DNA of 64,000 nucleotides from Halovulum dunhuangense (GCF_013093415.1 NZ_JABFBC010000002.1:744001-808000); one strand, 5' to 3'; counted from the stretch's first letter, positions 1 to 7,958 are shown. Notes: generated by a model not told the origin, from the letters alone. Made by a program: numbers and translations.

Positions 1-5
1 GGCAT
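1..5 (-). CDS. Probable first codons of the gene following coxS (cut by window edge)
   Basis: On the minus strand an ATG lies at positions 5-3, preceded by a purine-rich GGAGAACAGGAA stretch that looks like a ribosome binding site. It follows the iron-sulfur subunit gene on the same strand after about 190 bases. In CO-dehydrogenase-type operons the next gene would be the large molybdopterin subunit, but only the start and one further partial codon are visible, so identity is pure inference. Confidence 0.3.
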
Positions 6-192
6 TTCCTGTTCTCCCTGAGTGACCGGGCGCTTGTCCCGGCCGTATCCTTGCGTGGTTCGATGATCCACCCGGGTCGCACCGCCGGGACTGATCCGTC
101 TTTCGCCACCAGGCGCCGTTTTCCGGCGCGTCTTGTCTTCGTTCCATCAGGGCCCTGCCGCGCACCCCCTCGTGCGACGGGCCGGCGCCGGA

Positions 193-672
193 TTATTCGG
201 CCGCCAGCGGCTGAAGCCGCGCGGCCGCGGTCTGAACCGCCTTGACGATGTTGTGGTAGCCCGTGCAGCGGCAGATGTTGCCTTCCAGGTAGTCGCGGAT
301 CTCGGCCTCGGTCGGGCTGGGGTTCTCCTTCAGCAGCGCCGCCGCCGACATCACCATGCCCGGCGTGCAGAAACCGCACTGAAGCCCGTGCTCGTCCTGG
401 AACGCCTGCTGCACCACGCCCAGCGTCCCGTCCGGGTTGGCCATCCCCTCGATCGTCGCCACCTCGGCGCCGTCCGCCTCGGCTGCAAGCATCGTGCAGG
501 ACTTCACCGCGACGCCGTTCACATGCACGACACAGGCGCCGCACTGCGAGGTGTCGCAGCCGACATGCGTCCCGGTCAGGTGCAGGTCGTCGCGCAGGAA
601 CGACGACAGGAGCGTACGCCCCTCGACCGAACCGCGTCTTTCCTTGCCGTTGATTTTAAGCGAGATTTCCAA
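193..672 (-). CDS. coxS: (2Fe-2S) subunit of a CO/aerobic-type molybdenum hydroxylase (CoxS-like)
   Basis: Small iron-sulfur subunit that passes electrons from a molybdopterin subunit to a flavin subunit in xanthine-oxidase/CO-dehydrogenase family enzymes. The 159-residue product has the plant-ferredoxin cluster motif [10 protein letters not shown] near residue 40 and the second cluster CGFCTPGM...CRCTGY in the C-terminal helical domain. A TTG start at 672-670 is chosen because GGAGG sits 8 bases upstream and the family normally begins a few residues before the SLKINGK strand; upstream in-frame ATGs give a basic, unrelated extension. Large and medium subunits are not in the window. The true substrate (CO or another compound) cannot be told from this subunit alone. 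Confidence 0.9.
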   Translation of the reverse strand: MEISLKINGKERRGSVEGRTLLSSFLRDDLHLTGTHVGCDTSQCGACVVHVNGVAVKSCTMLAAEADGAEVATIEGMANPDGTLGVVQQAFQDEHGLQCGFCTPGMVMSAAALLKENPSPTEAEIRDYLEGNICRCTGYHNIVKAVQTAAARLQPLAAE

Positions 673-863
673 GATCCCGTCCTCCCATAGTCGTTGGTGC
701 GCGCGGGCGCAGGGCCCGTCGCGTCTCACTCTGAAACGGAATCGGGACGTTTGGAACCCATTTCTTCGAGCCGCCCGCGAAACTTTCTTCACGGCTTCGC
801 GAGACATTCCGCCGCGCCGCAAGCGGGCTTGCAAGCCGCCCCTTCGCACCCGATAACAGGCCC

Positions 864-1268
864 ATGATCGGACGCCTGAACCATGTCGCCATCGCGGTGC
901 CGGACCTTGACGCCGCCGCCGCGCAGTATCGTTCGACCCTGGGCGCCACGGTCGGCGAACGCCAGGACGAGCCAGCGCATGGCGTCACGGTCGTGTTCAT
1001 CACCCTGCCCAACACCAAGATCGAGCTTCTGCACCCGCTGGGCGCGAATTCCCCGATCGCGGGGTTCCTGGAAAAGAACCCGTCAGGCGGGATCCACCAC
1101 ATCTGCTACGAGGTCGACGACATCCTTGCCGCCCGCGACCGCCTGCGCGACGCGGGCGCCCGGGTGCTGGGCGACGGAGAGCCCAAGATCGGCGCGCATG
1201 GCAAGCCCGTGCTGTTTCTCCATCCCAAGGATTTCACCGGCACCCTGATCGAACTGGAGCAGGCATGA
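864..1268 (+). CDS. mce: Methylmalonyl-CoA epimerase
   Basis: Interconverts (S)- and (R)-methylmalonyl-CoA in the propionyl-CoA to succinyl-CoA route; cytoplasmic, metal-dependent. The 134-residue product is a single glyoxalase/VOC-fold unit starting [13 protein letters not shown], with the metal-ligand histidine in [17 protein letters not shown] in the second half and a final glutamate in GTLIELEQ, all at family spacing and length. It overlaps the following DUF1467 gene by 4 bases (ATGA), a pairing common in Rhodobacteraceae. It is divergent from the coxS-like gene. Confidence 0.93.
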   Translation: MIGRLNHVAIAVPDLDAAAAQYRSTLGATVGERQDEPAHGVTVVFITLPNTKIELLHPLGANSPIAGFLEKNPSGGIHHICYEVDDILAARDRLRDAGARVLGDGEPKIGAHGKPVLFLHPKDFTGTLIELEQA

Positions 1269-1534
1269 CCATCACCGGGGCCATCGTCCTTTTCGCGGTC
1301 ATCTGGTTCATGTCGCTTCTGGTCGCATTGCCGCTGGGGCTGCGCACCCATGGCGATGCCGGGCAGAACACCCAGGCCGACCCGGCCTTCGCGCCGGTGA
1401 ATGCCAATGTGAAGCGCAAGATGATGTGGGTCACGCTGGTGACCTTCCTGCTCTGGGCGCCCCTGTGCCTGGTGATCGCGTCGGGCTGGATCAGCGTCTC
1501 CGACCTCGATTTCTACAACCGCTTCAACGACTGA
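1265..1534 (+). CDS. DUF1467 family membrane protein
   Basis: An 89-residue protein with two hydrophobic spans (about residues 5-25 and 54-76) separated by a short polar loop containing RTHGD and NVKRKM. This matches the small DUF1467 family of alphaproteobacteria, whose biochemical function is unknown. Start overlaps the mce stop by 4 bases, so translation is probably coupled. Predicted inner-membrane location. Confidence 0.85.
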   Translation: MTITGAIVLFAVIWFMSLLVALPLGLRTHGDAGQNTQADPAFAPVNANVKRKMMWVTLVTFLLWAPLCLVIASGWISVSDLDFYNRFND

Positions 1535-1670
1535 ATCCTAAGGATCTGCGCGTTTTTCCGGCATTTGCGCAGGATAATTGCGCACGCCCGCGTGAATTGT
1601 GGCGAAAAGACTCGACAGGCGGCCCACGCTCCCTACCCTCATGGGGGCCAAGTGCAACAGGGAGCAAACG

Positions 1671-1859
1671 ATGAAACTGACCGGACTGTTGACGACCGCC
1701 TTCGTTCTGGGCCTTGCCGGCATGGCAAGCGCGGGTTGCATGGACATGACCACCGCGACCAAGGACATGACCCCTCTGCCGACCGCGGATGCCGGCAAGG
1801 CCACCGCGACGCCCTCGATCCTGCTGCCGCAGGACGGCGCCAAGACCGAGGAAGGCTGA
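1671..1859 (+). CDS. Small secreted protein of unknown function
   Basis: A 62-residue product with a clear signal peptide (MKLTGLLTTAFVLGLAGMASA) and a short mature part of about 40 residues rich in Thr, Asp and Lys with one Cys right after the cleavage site. The ATG at 1671 is preferred over an upstream ATG because AGGGAG lies just before it and the signal peptide begins there. The Cys could mark a lipoprotein, but the -3 to -1 residues (ASAG then C) fit a lipobox only loosely. A hairpin terminator follows 32 bases after the stop. Confidence 0.6.
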   Translation: MKLTGLLTTAFVLGLAGMASAGCMDMTTATKDMTPLPTADAGKATATPSILLPQDGAKTEEG

Positions 1860-1890
1860 CACCTTCCCTCCAGGCCCACGACTATCCTTT

Positions 1891-1915
1891 CGGGACGGTA
1901 CGCCGTCCCGCTTTT
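1891..1915 (+). terminator. Rho-independent terminator after the small secreted protein
   Basis: Perfect 8-bp stem CGGGACGG/CCGTCCCG with a TACG loop, followed by CTTTTC. It lies between two convergent genes and touches the stop of the EI24 gene on the other strand. Confidence 0.7.
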
Positions 1916-2610
1916 CATTCCGCCCCGCGCATCCGGTGCCGGTGGAACTGGTGGGTGAAGGCCGCGACCCCGATCACCGGCACGAACAGGTTCAGGACCG
2001 GCACCGTCAGCGGCACCGCCAGCAGCGCCCCTGTCAGCCAGATCTCGCCCCGATGCCGCCGCCGCAGGGCGTCCGCCCCCGCAAGCCCCAGCCGCCGCGC
2101 CGCGACCAGCTGGTAGTATTCCCGCCCCAGCAGGAAACCGTTCACGGCCCAGAACACCAGCGGCGCGAACACGGCCGACACCACATAGACCACCAGCGCC
2201 GCCAGGTTCACCACCACCACAAGCCCCAGGAACCGCACCGCCTCGCGCAGGGCCGCCGCGACCGGCAGGCCGCGCGCGGGCGGCAGGCCCGGGTAATGCC
2301 GCGCCTCCACCGCATCGGCGATCCGCTCCAGGAAAAGGCTCATCACCGCCAGCGCGACGGGCGCGACCAGCACCGCCGACAGCACCAGGAATGGCAGCCC
2401 CGACAGCCACGCCACCCAGCCCCCCGACAGGTCCACCGCCCCGATAAAAGGCAGGCTCAGCGTGTCGGGCAGAAGCCAGGCCAGAAGCGTCGCGCCGACC
2501 CAGACAAGCCCCGCCAGCGCCAGGGCCGTCAGCGCCGCCGTCAGCAGGATCACCGACCAGATGCGCCGGTCGCCCAGTTGCCCCAGCGCGTGGGCGATAT
2601 CGCCGGGCAT
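1915..2610 (-). CDS. EI24 domain (CysZ-like) membrane protein
   Basis: A 231-residue integral membrane protein with four main hydrophobic segments (about residues 18-45, 68-95, 125-155 and 195-220) and the NGFLLGREYYQLVAARR signature of the EI24/CysZ family after the third segment. CysZ in enterobacteria is a sulfate channel; whether this one carries sulfate is not shown by sequence. The start ATG overlaps the nitroreductase stop by one base (TGATG), so the two form an operon. Confidence 0.8.
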   Translation of the reverse strand: MPGDIAHALGQLGDRRIWSVILLTAALTALALAGLVWVGATLLAWLLPDTLSLPFIGAVDLSGGWVAWLSGLPFLVLSAVLVAPVALAVMSLFLERIADAVEARHYPGLPPARGLPVAAALREAVRFLGLVVVVNLAALVVYVVSAVFAPLVFWAVNGFLLGREYYQLVAARRLGLAGADALRRRHRGEIWLTGALLAVPLTVPVLNLFVPVIGVAAFTHQFHRHRMRGAE

Positions 2611-3188
2611 CAGGCGTCGATCCGCCGGATCCGGGCGGCCATGTCCGGACGCGGGCGTTCCGGCGGGGCCGCCGTCTCGGTCCCGATCACGACATAGCCG
2701 GCCACCTCCTCATGGGGCGCCAGCGCCAGCGCCTCCTCGAGGAAGCCCGCATCGGTCGCCGTCCATCCCGTCAGCCAGCTTGCGCCCCAGCCCGCGGCCA
2801 GCGCCGCGTTCACCAGGCTCAGGCAGACCGCCCCCGCGGACAGGAACTGCTCGCGCGCGGGGATCTTGTCGCTGGCCACGGGCGAGGCGACCACCGCCAC
2901 GATCAGCGGCGCGCCGATGAACATCATCGCGGCCTTTTCCGCGCGCTCGGGCTCCATCCCGGCCTCCAGCCCGCGCCTCAGCGCGATCTCGCCCAGCCGC
3001 GCAGGGGCCGTGCCACCGATCACCACCAGCCGCCACGGCTCCAGCTTGCCGTGATCGGGCACCCGCAGGCCCGCGCGCAGGATCGGCTCCAACCCGGCTT
3101 CATCGGGCGCCGGCGCCGCCAGCGTCTTGGCCGGGCGCGAGCGGCGCGTGAGCAGGAATTCCAGCACTTCGGGTCGGGGATCGGGCAT
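2610..3188 (-). CDS. Nitroreductase family protein (YdjA-like)
   Basis: FMN-dependent NAD(P)H oxidoreductase fold. The 192-residue product starts with LLTRRSRPAKTL, the FMN phosphate-binding arginines of the family, then RVPDHGKLEPWRLVVI (the short YdjA-type motif), and ends with a GYVVIGTE strand. Length near 190 fits the YdjA subgroup. ATG at 3188 is preceded by GAGGAG at good distance. Physiological electron acceptor unknown. Lies in an operon with the EI24 membrane protein, divergent from the M32 carboxypeptidase. Confidence 0.88.
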   Translation of the reverse strand: MPDPRPEVLEFLLTRRSRPAKTLAAPAPDEAGLEPILRAGLRVPDHGKLEPWRLVVIGGTAPARLGEIALRRGLEAGMEPERAEKAAMMFIGAPLIVAVVASPVASDKIPAREQFLSAGAVCLSLVNAALAAGWGASWLTGWTATDAGFLEEALALAPHEEVAGYVVIGTETAAPPERPRPDMAARIRRIDA

Positions 3189-3332
3189 CACGGGCTCCTC
3201 TGGTCTGGCCTTCGCGTCGCCCGACAAGTCCGGCCTTGCGTGCGGATTGTCAATCACCCCGCGCCCACGCGCCTTGCTGCCGGCGTGGGCGCGGGTAAGG
3301 TTGCGGAACCATCCCGCAAGACCGAGGACCGA

Positions 3333-4826
3333 ATGACCACGAATGCCCCCGCCTACGACGCCATGATCTCCCATGTCCGCCAGACCACCGCGCTGGCGCA
3401 GGCCGCGGGCCTGCTCGACTGGGACCAGGAGACGGTGATGCCGCCGCGGGGCGCGTCCTTGCGGGCCGAGCAGGCGGCCGCGCTCGAAGACGCGGTCCAT
3501 GCCCGCCGCACCGATCCGCGGCTGGGGGACTGGCTGGACACGCTCGACCCCACGACGCTGGCGCCCGAGGCCGCGCGCAACGTGACGCTGATCCGCCGCA
3601 GCTACGAACGGGCGACCCGGCTGCCGGCAGAGCTTGGGGCCGCGATGGCGCGCGCCTCGTCGCGGGGCCGGATCACATGGTCCCGCGCCCGTGCCGCCGG
3701 CCGCTTCGCCGATTTCGCCCCGGCCCTGAAGGAGATGCTTGACCTGAAACGGCAGGAGGCCGCCTGCATCGCCAAGGACGGCCAGTCGCCCTATGACGCG
3801 CTGTTGCAGGATTACGAGCCGGGCATGACCGCCGACCGGCTGATCCCGCTGCTCGAGTCGCTGCGCGCCCCGCTGTCGGAACTGCGCGCCGCCATCGCCG
3901 ACGCACGGGCGCATGTCCCCCAGCCGGAGGGGCATTTCCCCGCCGACAGGCAGCTTGCCCTGTCGCGGCTGCTCGCCCCGGTGCTGGGCTACGACCTGGA
4001 CGCCGGGCGCATCGACCTTGCCGTGCATCCCTTCTGCTCGGGCAGTGGCGGCGATGTGCGCATCACCACGCGCATCGACGAAAGCGACCCGCTGGGCTGC
4101 ATCTATTCCACCATCCACGAAATGGGCCACGCGCTCTACGAGCAGAACATGCCCGAGGACACCCTGCTGGAGCCGCGCGGGCGATACGCCTCGATGGGGG
4201 TGCATGAAAGCCAGAGCCGGATGCTGGAAAACCAGATCGGCCGCTCGCGCCCCTTCGCGGACTGGCTCTGGCCGCGCTTTCGCGACGCGTTCGGCGCGGC
4301 GGGGCTGGCGGATGCCGACGCGCTCTACCGCGCGGTCAACCGGGTGCACAGCGGCTTCATCCGCACCGAGGCGGACGAGGTGCACTACAACCTGCACATC
4401 ATCATGCGCACCGCGCTCGAACGCGACCTGATCACCGGCGCGCTCGAGGTGGACGACCTCGAGGATGCGTGGAACACCCGCTTCGAGGCGGATTTCGGCA
4501 TCGCGGTCCCCAACGCGACGCAGGGCGTCCTTCAGGACATCCACTGGTCGCAGGGGCTGTTCGGCTACTTCCCGACCTACAGCCTGGGCAATATCTACGC
4601 GGCAGAGCTTTTCGCCGCGATGCGGACGCAGATCGACGACATCGACGGCTGCATCGCGCGCGGAGAGTTGCGGCCGCTGCTGGACTGGCTGACCGGGAAT
4701 GTCCACCGCCACGCCAGCGCGATGGAGCCCGAGGCGCTGATCGAACAGGCCATCGGCCACAAGCCCACCGCCGCCCCGCTGATCGCCTATCTGCGCGACA
4801 AGTTCGGCCGGCTCTACGGTCTCTGA
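3333..4826 (+). CDS. Carboxypeptidase M32 (Taq family)
   Basis: Zinc carboxypeptidase that removes C-terminal residues from peptides; cytoplasmic and mostly helical. The 497-residue product has HEMGH at residues 262-266 (zinc ligands and catalytic Glu), the upstream HPF motif (VHPFCSG), the MGVHESQSR motif supplying the third ligand, and RTEADEV further on, all diagnostic for family M32. The ATG at 3333 sits after a GAGGACCGA stretch; longer in-frame readings upstream run through the nitroreductase gene and are rejected. It stands alone between a divergent gene and the phasin promoter. Confidence 0.95.
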   Translation: MTTNAPAYDAMISHVRQTTALAQAAGLLDWDQETVMPPRGASLRAEQAAALEDAVHARRTDPRLGDWLDTLDPTTLAPEAARNVTLIRRSYERATRLPAELGAAMARASSRGRITWSRARAAGRFADFAPALKEMLDLKRQEAACIAKDGQSPYDALLQDYEPGMTADRLIPLLESLRAPLSELRAAIADARAHVPQPEGHFPADRQLALSRLLAPVLGYDLDAGRIDLAVHPFCSGSGGDVRITTRIDESDPLGCIYSTIHEMGHALYEQNMPEDTLLEPRGRYASMGVHESQSRMLENQIGRSRPFADWLWPRFRDAFGAAGLADADALYRAVNRVHSGFIRTEADEVHYNLHIIMRTALERDLITGALEVDDLEDAWNTRFEADFGIAVPNATQGVLQDIHWSQGLFGYFPTYSLGNIYAAELFAAMRTQIDDIDGCIARGELRPLLDWLTGNVHRHASAMEPEALIEQAIGHKPTAAPLIAYLRDKFGRLYGL

Positions 4827-4840
4827 GGCCATCCGGAATT

Positions 4841-4887
4841 TATTGTGCGCTGCAACATTTCTCTTGAAATTGGTGCAGCGCACAATA
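4841..4887. promoter_or_regulatory. Palindromic operator upstream of the phasin gene (PhaR-type candidate)
   Basis: Two perfect 14-base arms, TATTGTGCGCTGCA (4841-4854) and TGCAGCGCACAATA (4874-4887), separated by 19 bases, centred about 59 bases before the phasin start. Phasin promoters in Paracoccus and Rhodobacter are repressed by PhaR at TGC/GCA-rich palindromes, so this is the probable PhaR site. It could also be part of a terminator for the upstream gene, but there is no T-run after it. Confidence 0.6.
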
Positions 4888-4922
4888 TATCTGGTTCGTA
4901 ACGCCAGAGAGGGAGCACAGAC

Positions 4923-5381
4923 ATGTTCGACAAATCCGCCTATGCCTTCGACCCGGAGAAGATGATGGACTTCTTCAAGAACAACGAATTCACCAAGGCC
5001 TTCACCGAGGGCAAGCTGCCCCAGATGGACGCCGACGCGCTGTTCGCCGCGCAGAAGAAGAACATGGACGCCCTGGTCGAGGCCAACAAGGCCGCCGCCG
5101 CCGGCTACCAGGACCTGTTCAAGAAGCAGATGACGATCTTCGAGCAGACCGTCGCCGAGGCGCAGAAGCAGTTCAAGGACATGGACCTGAAGATGGACAG
5201 CAAGGCCGCCACCGCGCAGGCCGAACTGGCCAAGGCCGCCTTCGAGAAGGCGATCGCCAACATGAAGGACCTGGCCGAGACCGCGCAGAAGGCCAACACC
5301 GAAGCCTACGAGATCGTGTCGGCCCGCGTGAAGGACTCGATCGCCGAGCTGCGCGCCATCTCCGACAAGATGAAGGCCTGA
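4923..5381 (+). CDS. Phasin family protein (PHA granule-associated)
   Basis: Amphipathic protein that coats polyhydroxyalkanoate granules. The 152-residue product is almost wholly helical, rich in Ala, Lys and Glu, with the phasin core from about residue 20 to 130 (NNEFTKAFTEGKLP, then NMDALVEANKAAAAGYQDLFKKQM). No signal or membrane span. GAGGGAGCACAGAC precedes the start. The upstream 14-bp palindrome suggests control by a PHA-sensing repressor. No PHA synthase or depolymerase is nearby. A strong terminator follows. Confidence 0.9.
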   Translation: MFDKSAYAFDPEKMMDFFKNNEFTKAFTEGKLPQMDADALFAAQKKNMDALVEANKAAAAGYQDLFKKQMTIFEQTVAEAQKQFKDMDLKMDSKAATAQAELAKAAFEKAIANMKDLAETAQKANTEAYEIVSARVKDSIAELRAISDKMKA

Positions 5382-5419
5382 TCCCCCTCTCCTCCCCATC
5401 CGGGGATCGGACCTGTCTG

Positions 5420-5453
5420 ACCGCGCAAGGGCCTTGCCTTTGCGCGGTTTTTT
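5420..5453 (+). terminator. Rho-independent terminator after the phasin gene
   Basis: CCGCGCAA (5421-5428) pairs with TTGCGCGG (5440-5447), followed by TTTTTT. Position about 40 bases after the phasin stop is typical. Confidence 0.85.
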
Positions 5454-5488
5454 GTGTCTGCAGGGCCCGCATGTCCGGGGAGGATGCG

Positions 5489-5827
5489 ATGGCCACGATC
5501 AGCTACGATGATTTCGCCGCAGTCGATATTCGCGCGGGACGCGTGATCCGCGCCGAGCCCTTCCCCGAGGCGCGCAAGCCCGCGATCAAGCTCTGGATCG
5601 ATTTCGGGCCCGAGATCGGCGAGAAGAAAAGCTCCGCCCAGATCACCGCCCACTACACCCCGGACACGCTGGTCGGTCGCATGGTCATGGCCGTCGTCAA
5701 CTTCGCGCCGCGCCAGATCGGCCCCTTCATGTCAGAGGTGCTGGTCCTCGGCGTGTCGGACGAAGACGGCGGCATCGTGCTGATCGCGCCCGACCAGGAC
5801 GTGACCCCCGGACAGAGGATGCACTGA
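5489..5827 (+). CDS. csaA: tRNA-binding domain protein, CsaA-like
   Basis: A 112-residue OB-fold protein of the CsaA/Trbp111 type, which forms dimers and binds tRNA or acts as an export-related chaperone. Visible family features are DIRAGRVIRAEPFPEARKPA, the KSSAQIT strand, and the VVNFAPRQIGPFMSEVLVLG segment. ATG at 5489 is favoured over the one at 5471 because GGGGAGG lies between them at the right distance. Two bases separate it from the downstream dehydrogenase gene. Confidence 0.88.
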   Translation: MATISYDDFAAVDIRAGRVIRAEPFPEARKPAIKLWIDFGPEIGEKKSSAQITAHYTPDTLVGRMVMAVVNFAPRQIGPFMSEVLVLGVSDEDGGIVLIAPDQDVTPGQRMH

Positions 5828-5829
5828 AC

Positions 5830-6798
5830 ATGGCCCCCAAACCCCGTATCATCGCCACCCGCAAGCTGCCCGAGGCCGTCGAGACGCGCCTTGCGGCCGA
5901 GTTCGACGCGGTGCTCAACACCGACGATCACGCCTTCACCGAAAGAGAGCTGATCGCCGCGATGCAGGAGGCCGACGGGCTGCTGCCCACGGTGGTGGAC
6001 CGCATATCGGACAAGGTGCTGGACGCCGGCGGCAAGCGGCGGGCGCAGATCGTCGCGAACTTCGCCGTGGGCGTGAACAACATCGACCTCGATGCCGCGA
6101 AGGCGCGGGGCGTGGTGGTGACCAACACGCCGGGCGTGCTGACCGACGCGACCGCCGACGTGGCGCTGACGCTGATGCTGAACGTCACCCGCCGCACCTG
6201 GGAAAGCGAGCGGATGCTGCGCGAGGGCACATGGCCCGGGTTCAACCCGACGCTGCTGCTGGGCACCGGGCTGCAAGGCAAGGTGCTGGGCATCATCGGC
6301 ATGGGCCGCATCGGCAAGGCGGTGGCGCGGCGCGCGCAGGCGGGGTTCGGGATGAAGGTGATCTACTACAACCGCTCTGCCGTGACGGACACCGGCGTGC
6401 CGGCCGAGGCCCGCGACAGCATCGAGGCGGTGATGGCCGAGGCCGACGTGATCTCGCTCCACCTGCCCGGCGGGGGCGCGAATGCGGGCGCCATCTCGGC
6501 CGAGCGGATCGCGCTGATGAAGCCATCGGCCTATCTGATCAACACCGCCCGCGGCGACGTGATCGACGAGCCGGCGCTGATCAAGGCATTGACGGAAAAC
6601 AGGATTGCCGGCGCTGGCCTGGACGTGTTCGCGGCCGAGCCATCGGTTCCGGCCGACCTGATCGCACTCGATAACGTCAGCCTTCTGCCCCATATCGGCT
6701 CGGCCACGGTCGAGACGCGCACGGCCATGGGGATGCTCGCCATCGACAATCTGGCGGCGCATTTCGGGGCGGGGGATTACCCGGCGCGGGTGGTCTGA
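5830..6798 (+). CDS. D-2-hydroxyacid dehydrogenase, glyoxylate/hydroxypyruvate reductase type
   Basis: NAD(P)H-dependent reduction of 2-oxoacids such as glyoxylate. The 322-residue product has the Rossmann motif GKVLGIIGMGRIGKAVA in the middle, then INTARGDVIDEPAL with the catalytic Arg, AGAGLDVFAAEP with the Glu, and LLPHIGSATVETR with the catalytic His. The N-terminal half carries NFAVGVNNIDLDAAKARGVVVTNTPG typical of the glyoxylate reductase branch. Its 3' end overlaps the convergent tdk gene by 22 bases. Exact substrate is inferred from family only. Confidence 0.88.
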   Translation: MAPKPRIIATRKLPEAVETRLAAEFDAVLNTDDHAFTERELIAAMQEADGLLPTVVDRISDKVLDAGGKRRAQIVANFAVGVNNIDLDAAKARGVVVTNTPGVLTDATADVALTLMLNVTRRTWESERMLREGTWPGFNPTLLLGTGLQGKVLGIIGMGRIGKAVARRAQAGFGMKVIYYNRSAVTDTGVPAEARDSIEAVMAEADVISLHLPGGGANAGAISAERIALMKPSAYLINTARGDVIDEPALIKALTENRIAGAGLDVFAAEPSVPADLIALDNVSLLPHIGSATVETRTAMGMLAIDNLAAHFGAGDYPARVV

Positions 6799-7379
6799 GG
6801 GGTGTCGCCGGTGGCTTCGCGCCAGTGGCGGCGGCAGAGGGAGACGTAGGTCTCGTTGCCGCCGACCTGGACCTGGGGGCCATCGGTGAGGGCGCGGCCG
6901 CCCTCGCCCATGCGGACGACCATGGTGGCCTTGCGGCCGCAATGGCAGATGGTGCGGACCTCGCGCATCTCGTCCGAAAGCGCCAGCAGGGCGGCGGATC
7001 CGGGGAAGAGTTTACCCATGAAATCGACGCGCAGACCATAGGCCATCACCGGCACGTCGAGGTCGTCCACGGCGCGCGCAAGCTGCCAGACCTGGGCCTC
7101 GGAGAGCCACTGCGCCTCGTCCAGGAGGACGCAGGCGACGGGGCCTTTTTCCAGTCTTTGCGCAATCTTTTCAAACAGATCAGTGTCGGCCCCGAAGGTG
7201 TCCGCCGGGGCCGCGATGCCGATGCGGCTGGCGATGCGGCCCGCCCCCGACCGGGCGTCGAAATCGGCGGTCAGGAGATACGTCTCCATCCCCCGTTCGT
7301 TGTAGTTGTAGCTGGCCTGCAGGAGGATCGTGCTCTTGCCGGCGTTCATGGTGGAGTAGTTGAAATAGAGCTTCGCCAT
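6777..7379 (-). CDS. tdk: Thymidine kinase
   Basis: ATP-dependent phosphorylation of thymidine in pyrimidine salvage. The 200-residue type II enzyme has the P-loop FNYSTMNAGKST at residues 6-17, the LLDEAQWL motif (catalytic Glu), VMAYGLRVDFMGKLFPGS, and a zinc site with CHCGRKA and a later Cys (SLCRRHW). Convergent overlap with the dehydrogenase gene at its 3' end. The start lies 4 bases after the stop of a tiny lipoprotein frame on the same strand. Confidence 0.95.
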   Translation of the reverse strand: MAKLYFNYSTMNAGKSTILLQASYNYNERGMETYLLTADFDARSGAGRIASRIGIAAPADTFGADTDLFEKIAQRLEKGPVACVLLDEAQWLSEAQVWQLARAVDDLDVPVMAYGLRVDFMGKLFPGSAALLALSDEMREVRTICHCGRKATMVVRMGEGGRALTDGPQVQVGGNETYVSLCRRHWREATGDTPQTTRAG

Positions 7380-7383
7380 GGCC

Positions 7384-7458
7384 TCAGATCAGGGGGACGA
7401 TGGGCACGTCGCAGGCGGTGAGGGCGAGGAGCGCGAGGAGGAGGAGGGCGGGTTTCAT
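7384..7458 (-). CDS. Tiny putative lipoprotein (24 aa) upstream of tdk
   Basis: An ATG at 7458 opens a 24-codon frame reading MKPALLLLALLALTACDVPI and ending VPLI. It has one basic residue, a Leu/Ala core and an LTAC lipobox, leaving only 9 mature residues. TAAGGACACCC precedes the ATG. It ends 4 bases before tdk on the same strand, so the two may be co-transcribed. Small lipopeptides of this shape (for example entericidin-like peptides) exist, but no family assignment is claimed. Confidence 0.45.
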   Translation of the reverse strand: MKPALLLLALLALTACDVPIVPLI

Positions 7459-7529
7459 GGGGTGTCCTTATGGGGCTTCGTCCGGGTCTAACCCCTTGGG
7501 GCGGCGGTGAAAAGGGGCGTCTGACAGGT

Positions 7530-7562
7530 GTATGGCACGCGTATGGCAGGCGTATGGCAGCG
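7530..7562. repeat. Three tandem 11-bp units containing GTATGGCA
   Basis: GTATGGCA occurs at 7530, 7541 and 7552, exactly 11 bases apart. The block lies between the divergent tiny lipoprotein/tdk transcription unit and the BrnA-like gene, so it could be an operator array on one face of the helix. No matching regulator is in the window. Confidence 0.55.
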
Positions 7563-7625
7563 CACGGTGATCCGATCTTAACCGAAAATGCGGTTAATGG
7601 CGCCATCCGGGACAGGGGGGATGCC

Positions 7626-7958
7626 ATGACCGAACGCAAGCGCACCAGGGCCGAGGAGAAGGCCTATATCCAGCTTCTGATCAACCTGAACGAGCAGGAG
7701 TCCTGGATCCGGGCCTATCGCAAGAAACAGACGCTGATCCCGTCGGACTGGTATTCGGTCGAGCGCAAGGTGCCGGTCACGCCGAAACGGTCCAAGGTGA
7801 CGCTGCGGGTGGACGACCGGGCGCTGCGCTGGTTCCGCCGGATGGGGCCGGGCTGGCAGGCGCGGGTGGATGCGGTGCTGCAGGCCTACATGCTGTCAGT
7901 GATCTCGAAGGAGATCGAGGGGGAGTTCGATCGGGATTGGAAGGGGGATCCGATTTGA
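7626..7958 (+). CDS. BrnA antitoxin family (DUF4415-like) protein, no toxin partner
   Basis: The 110-residue protein ends with the ribbon-helix-helix-like segment KVTLRVDDRALRWFRRMGPGWQARVDAVLQAYM, typical of BrnA antitoxins that bind DNA and neutralise BrnT RNase toxins. The N-terminal half is charged and helical. No BrnT-like gene lies on either side, so it may act as a free-standing DNA-binding protein. ATG at 7626 follows a short GGGGGGAT purine run. Composition is like the host genes, unlike the AT-rich island that begins just after it. Confidence 0.65.
   Translation: MTERKRTRAEEKAYIQLLINLNEQESWIRAYRKKQTLIPSDWYSVERKVPVTPKRSKVTLRVDDRALRWFRRMGPGWQARVDAVLQAYMLSVISKEIEGEFDRDWKGDPI

Noticed and set aside
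673-863. Extra N-terminal region of the coxS-like gene up to 849
   Set aside because: The added 60 residues are Arg-rich and unlike the family, while a TTG with GGAGG at 672 gives the normal protein.
2610-5399. Very long minus-strand open frame (929 codons) across the nitroreductase, carboxypeptidase and phasin genes
   Set aside because: Only its last 192 codons (2610-3188) match a protein family. The rest is antisense to two well-supported genes and is a GC-rich shadow.
7530-7562. CRISPR array or replication iterons
   Set aside because: Only three 11-base units without unique spacers, and no cas or replication initiator gene nearby.
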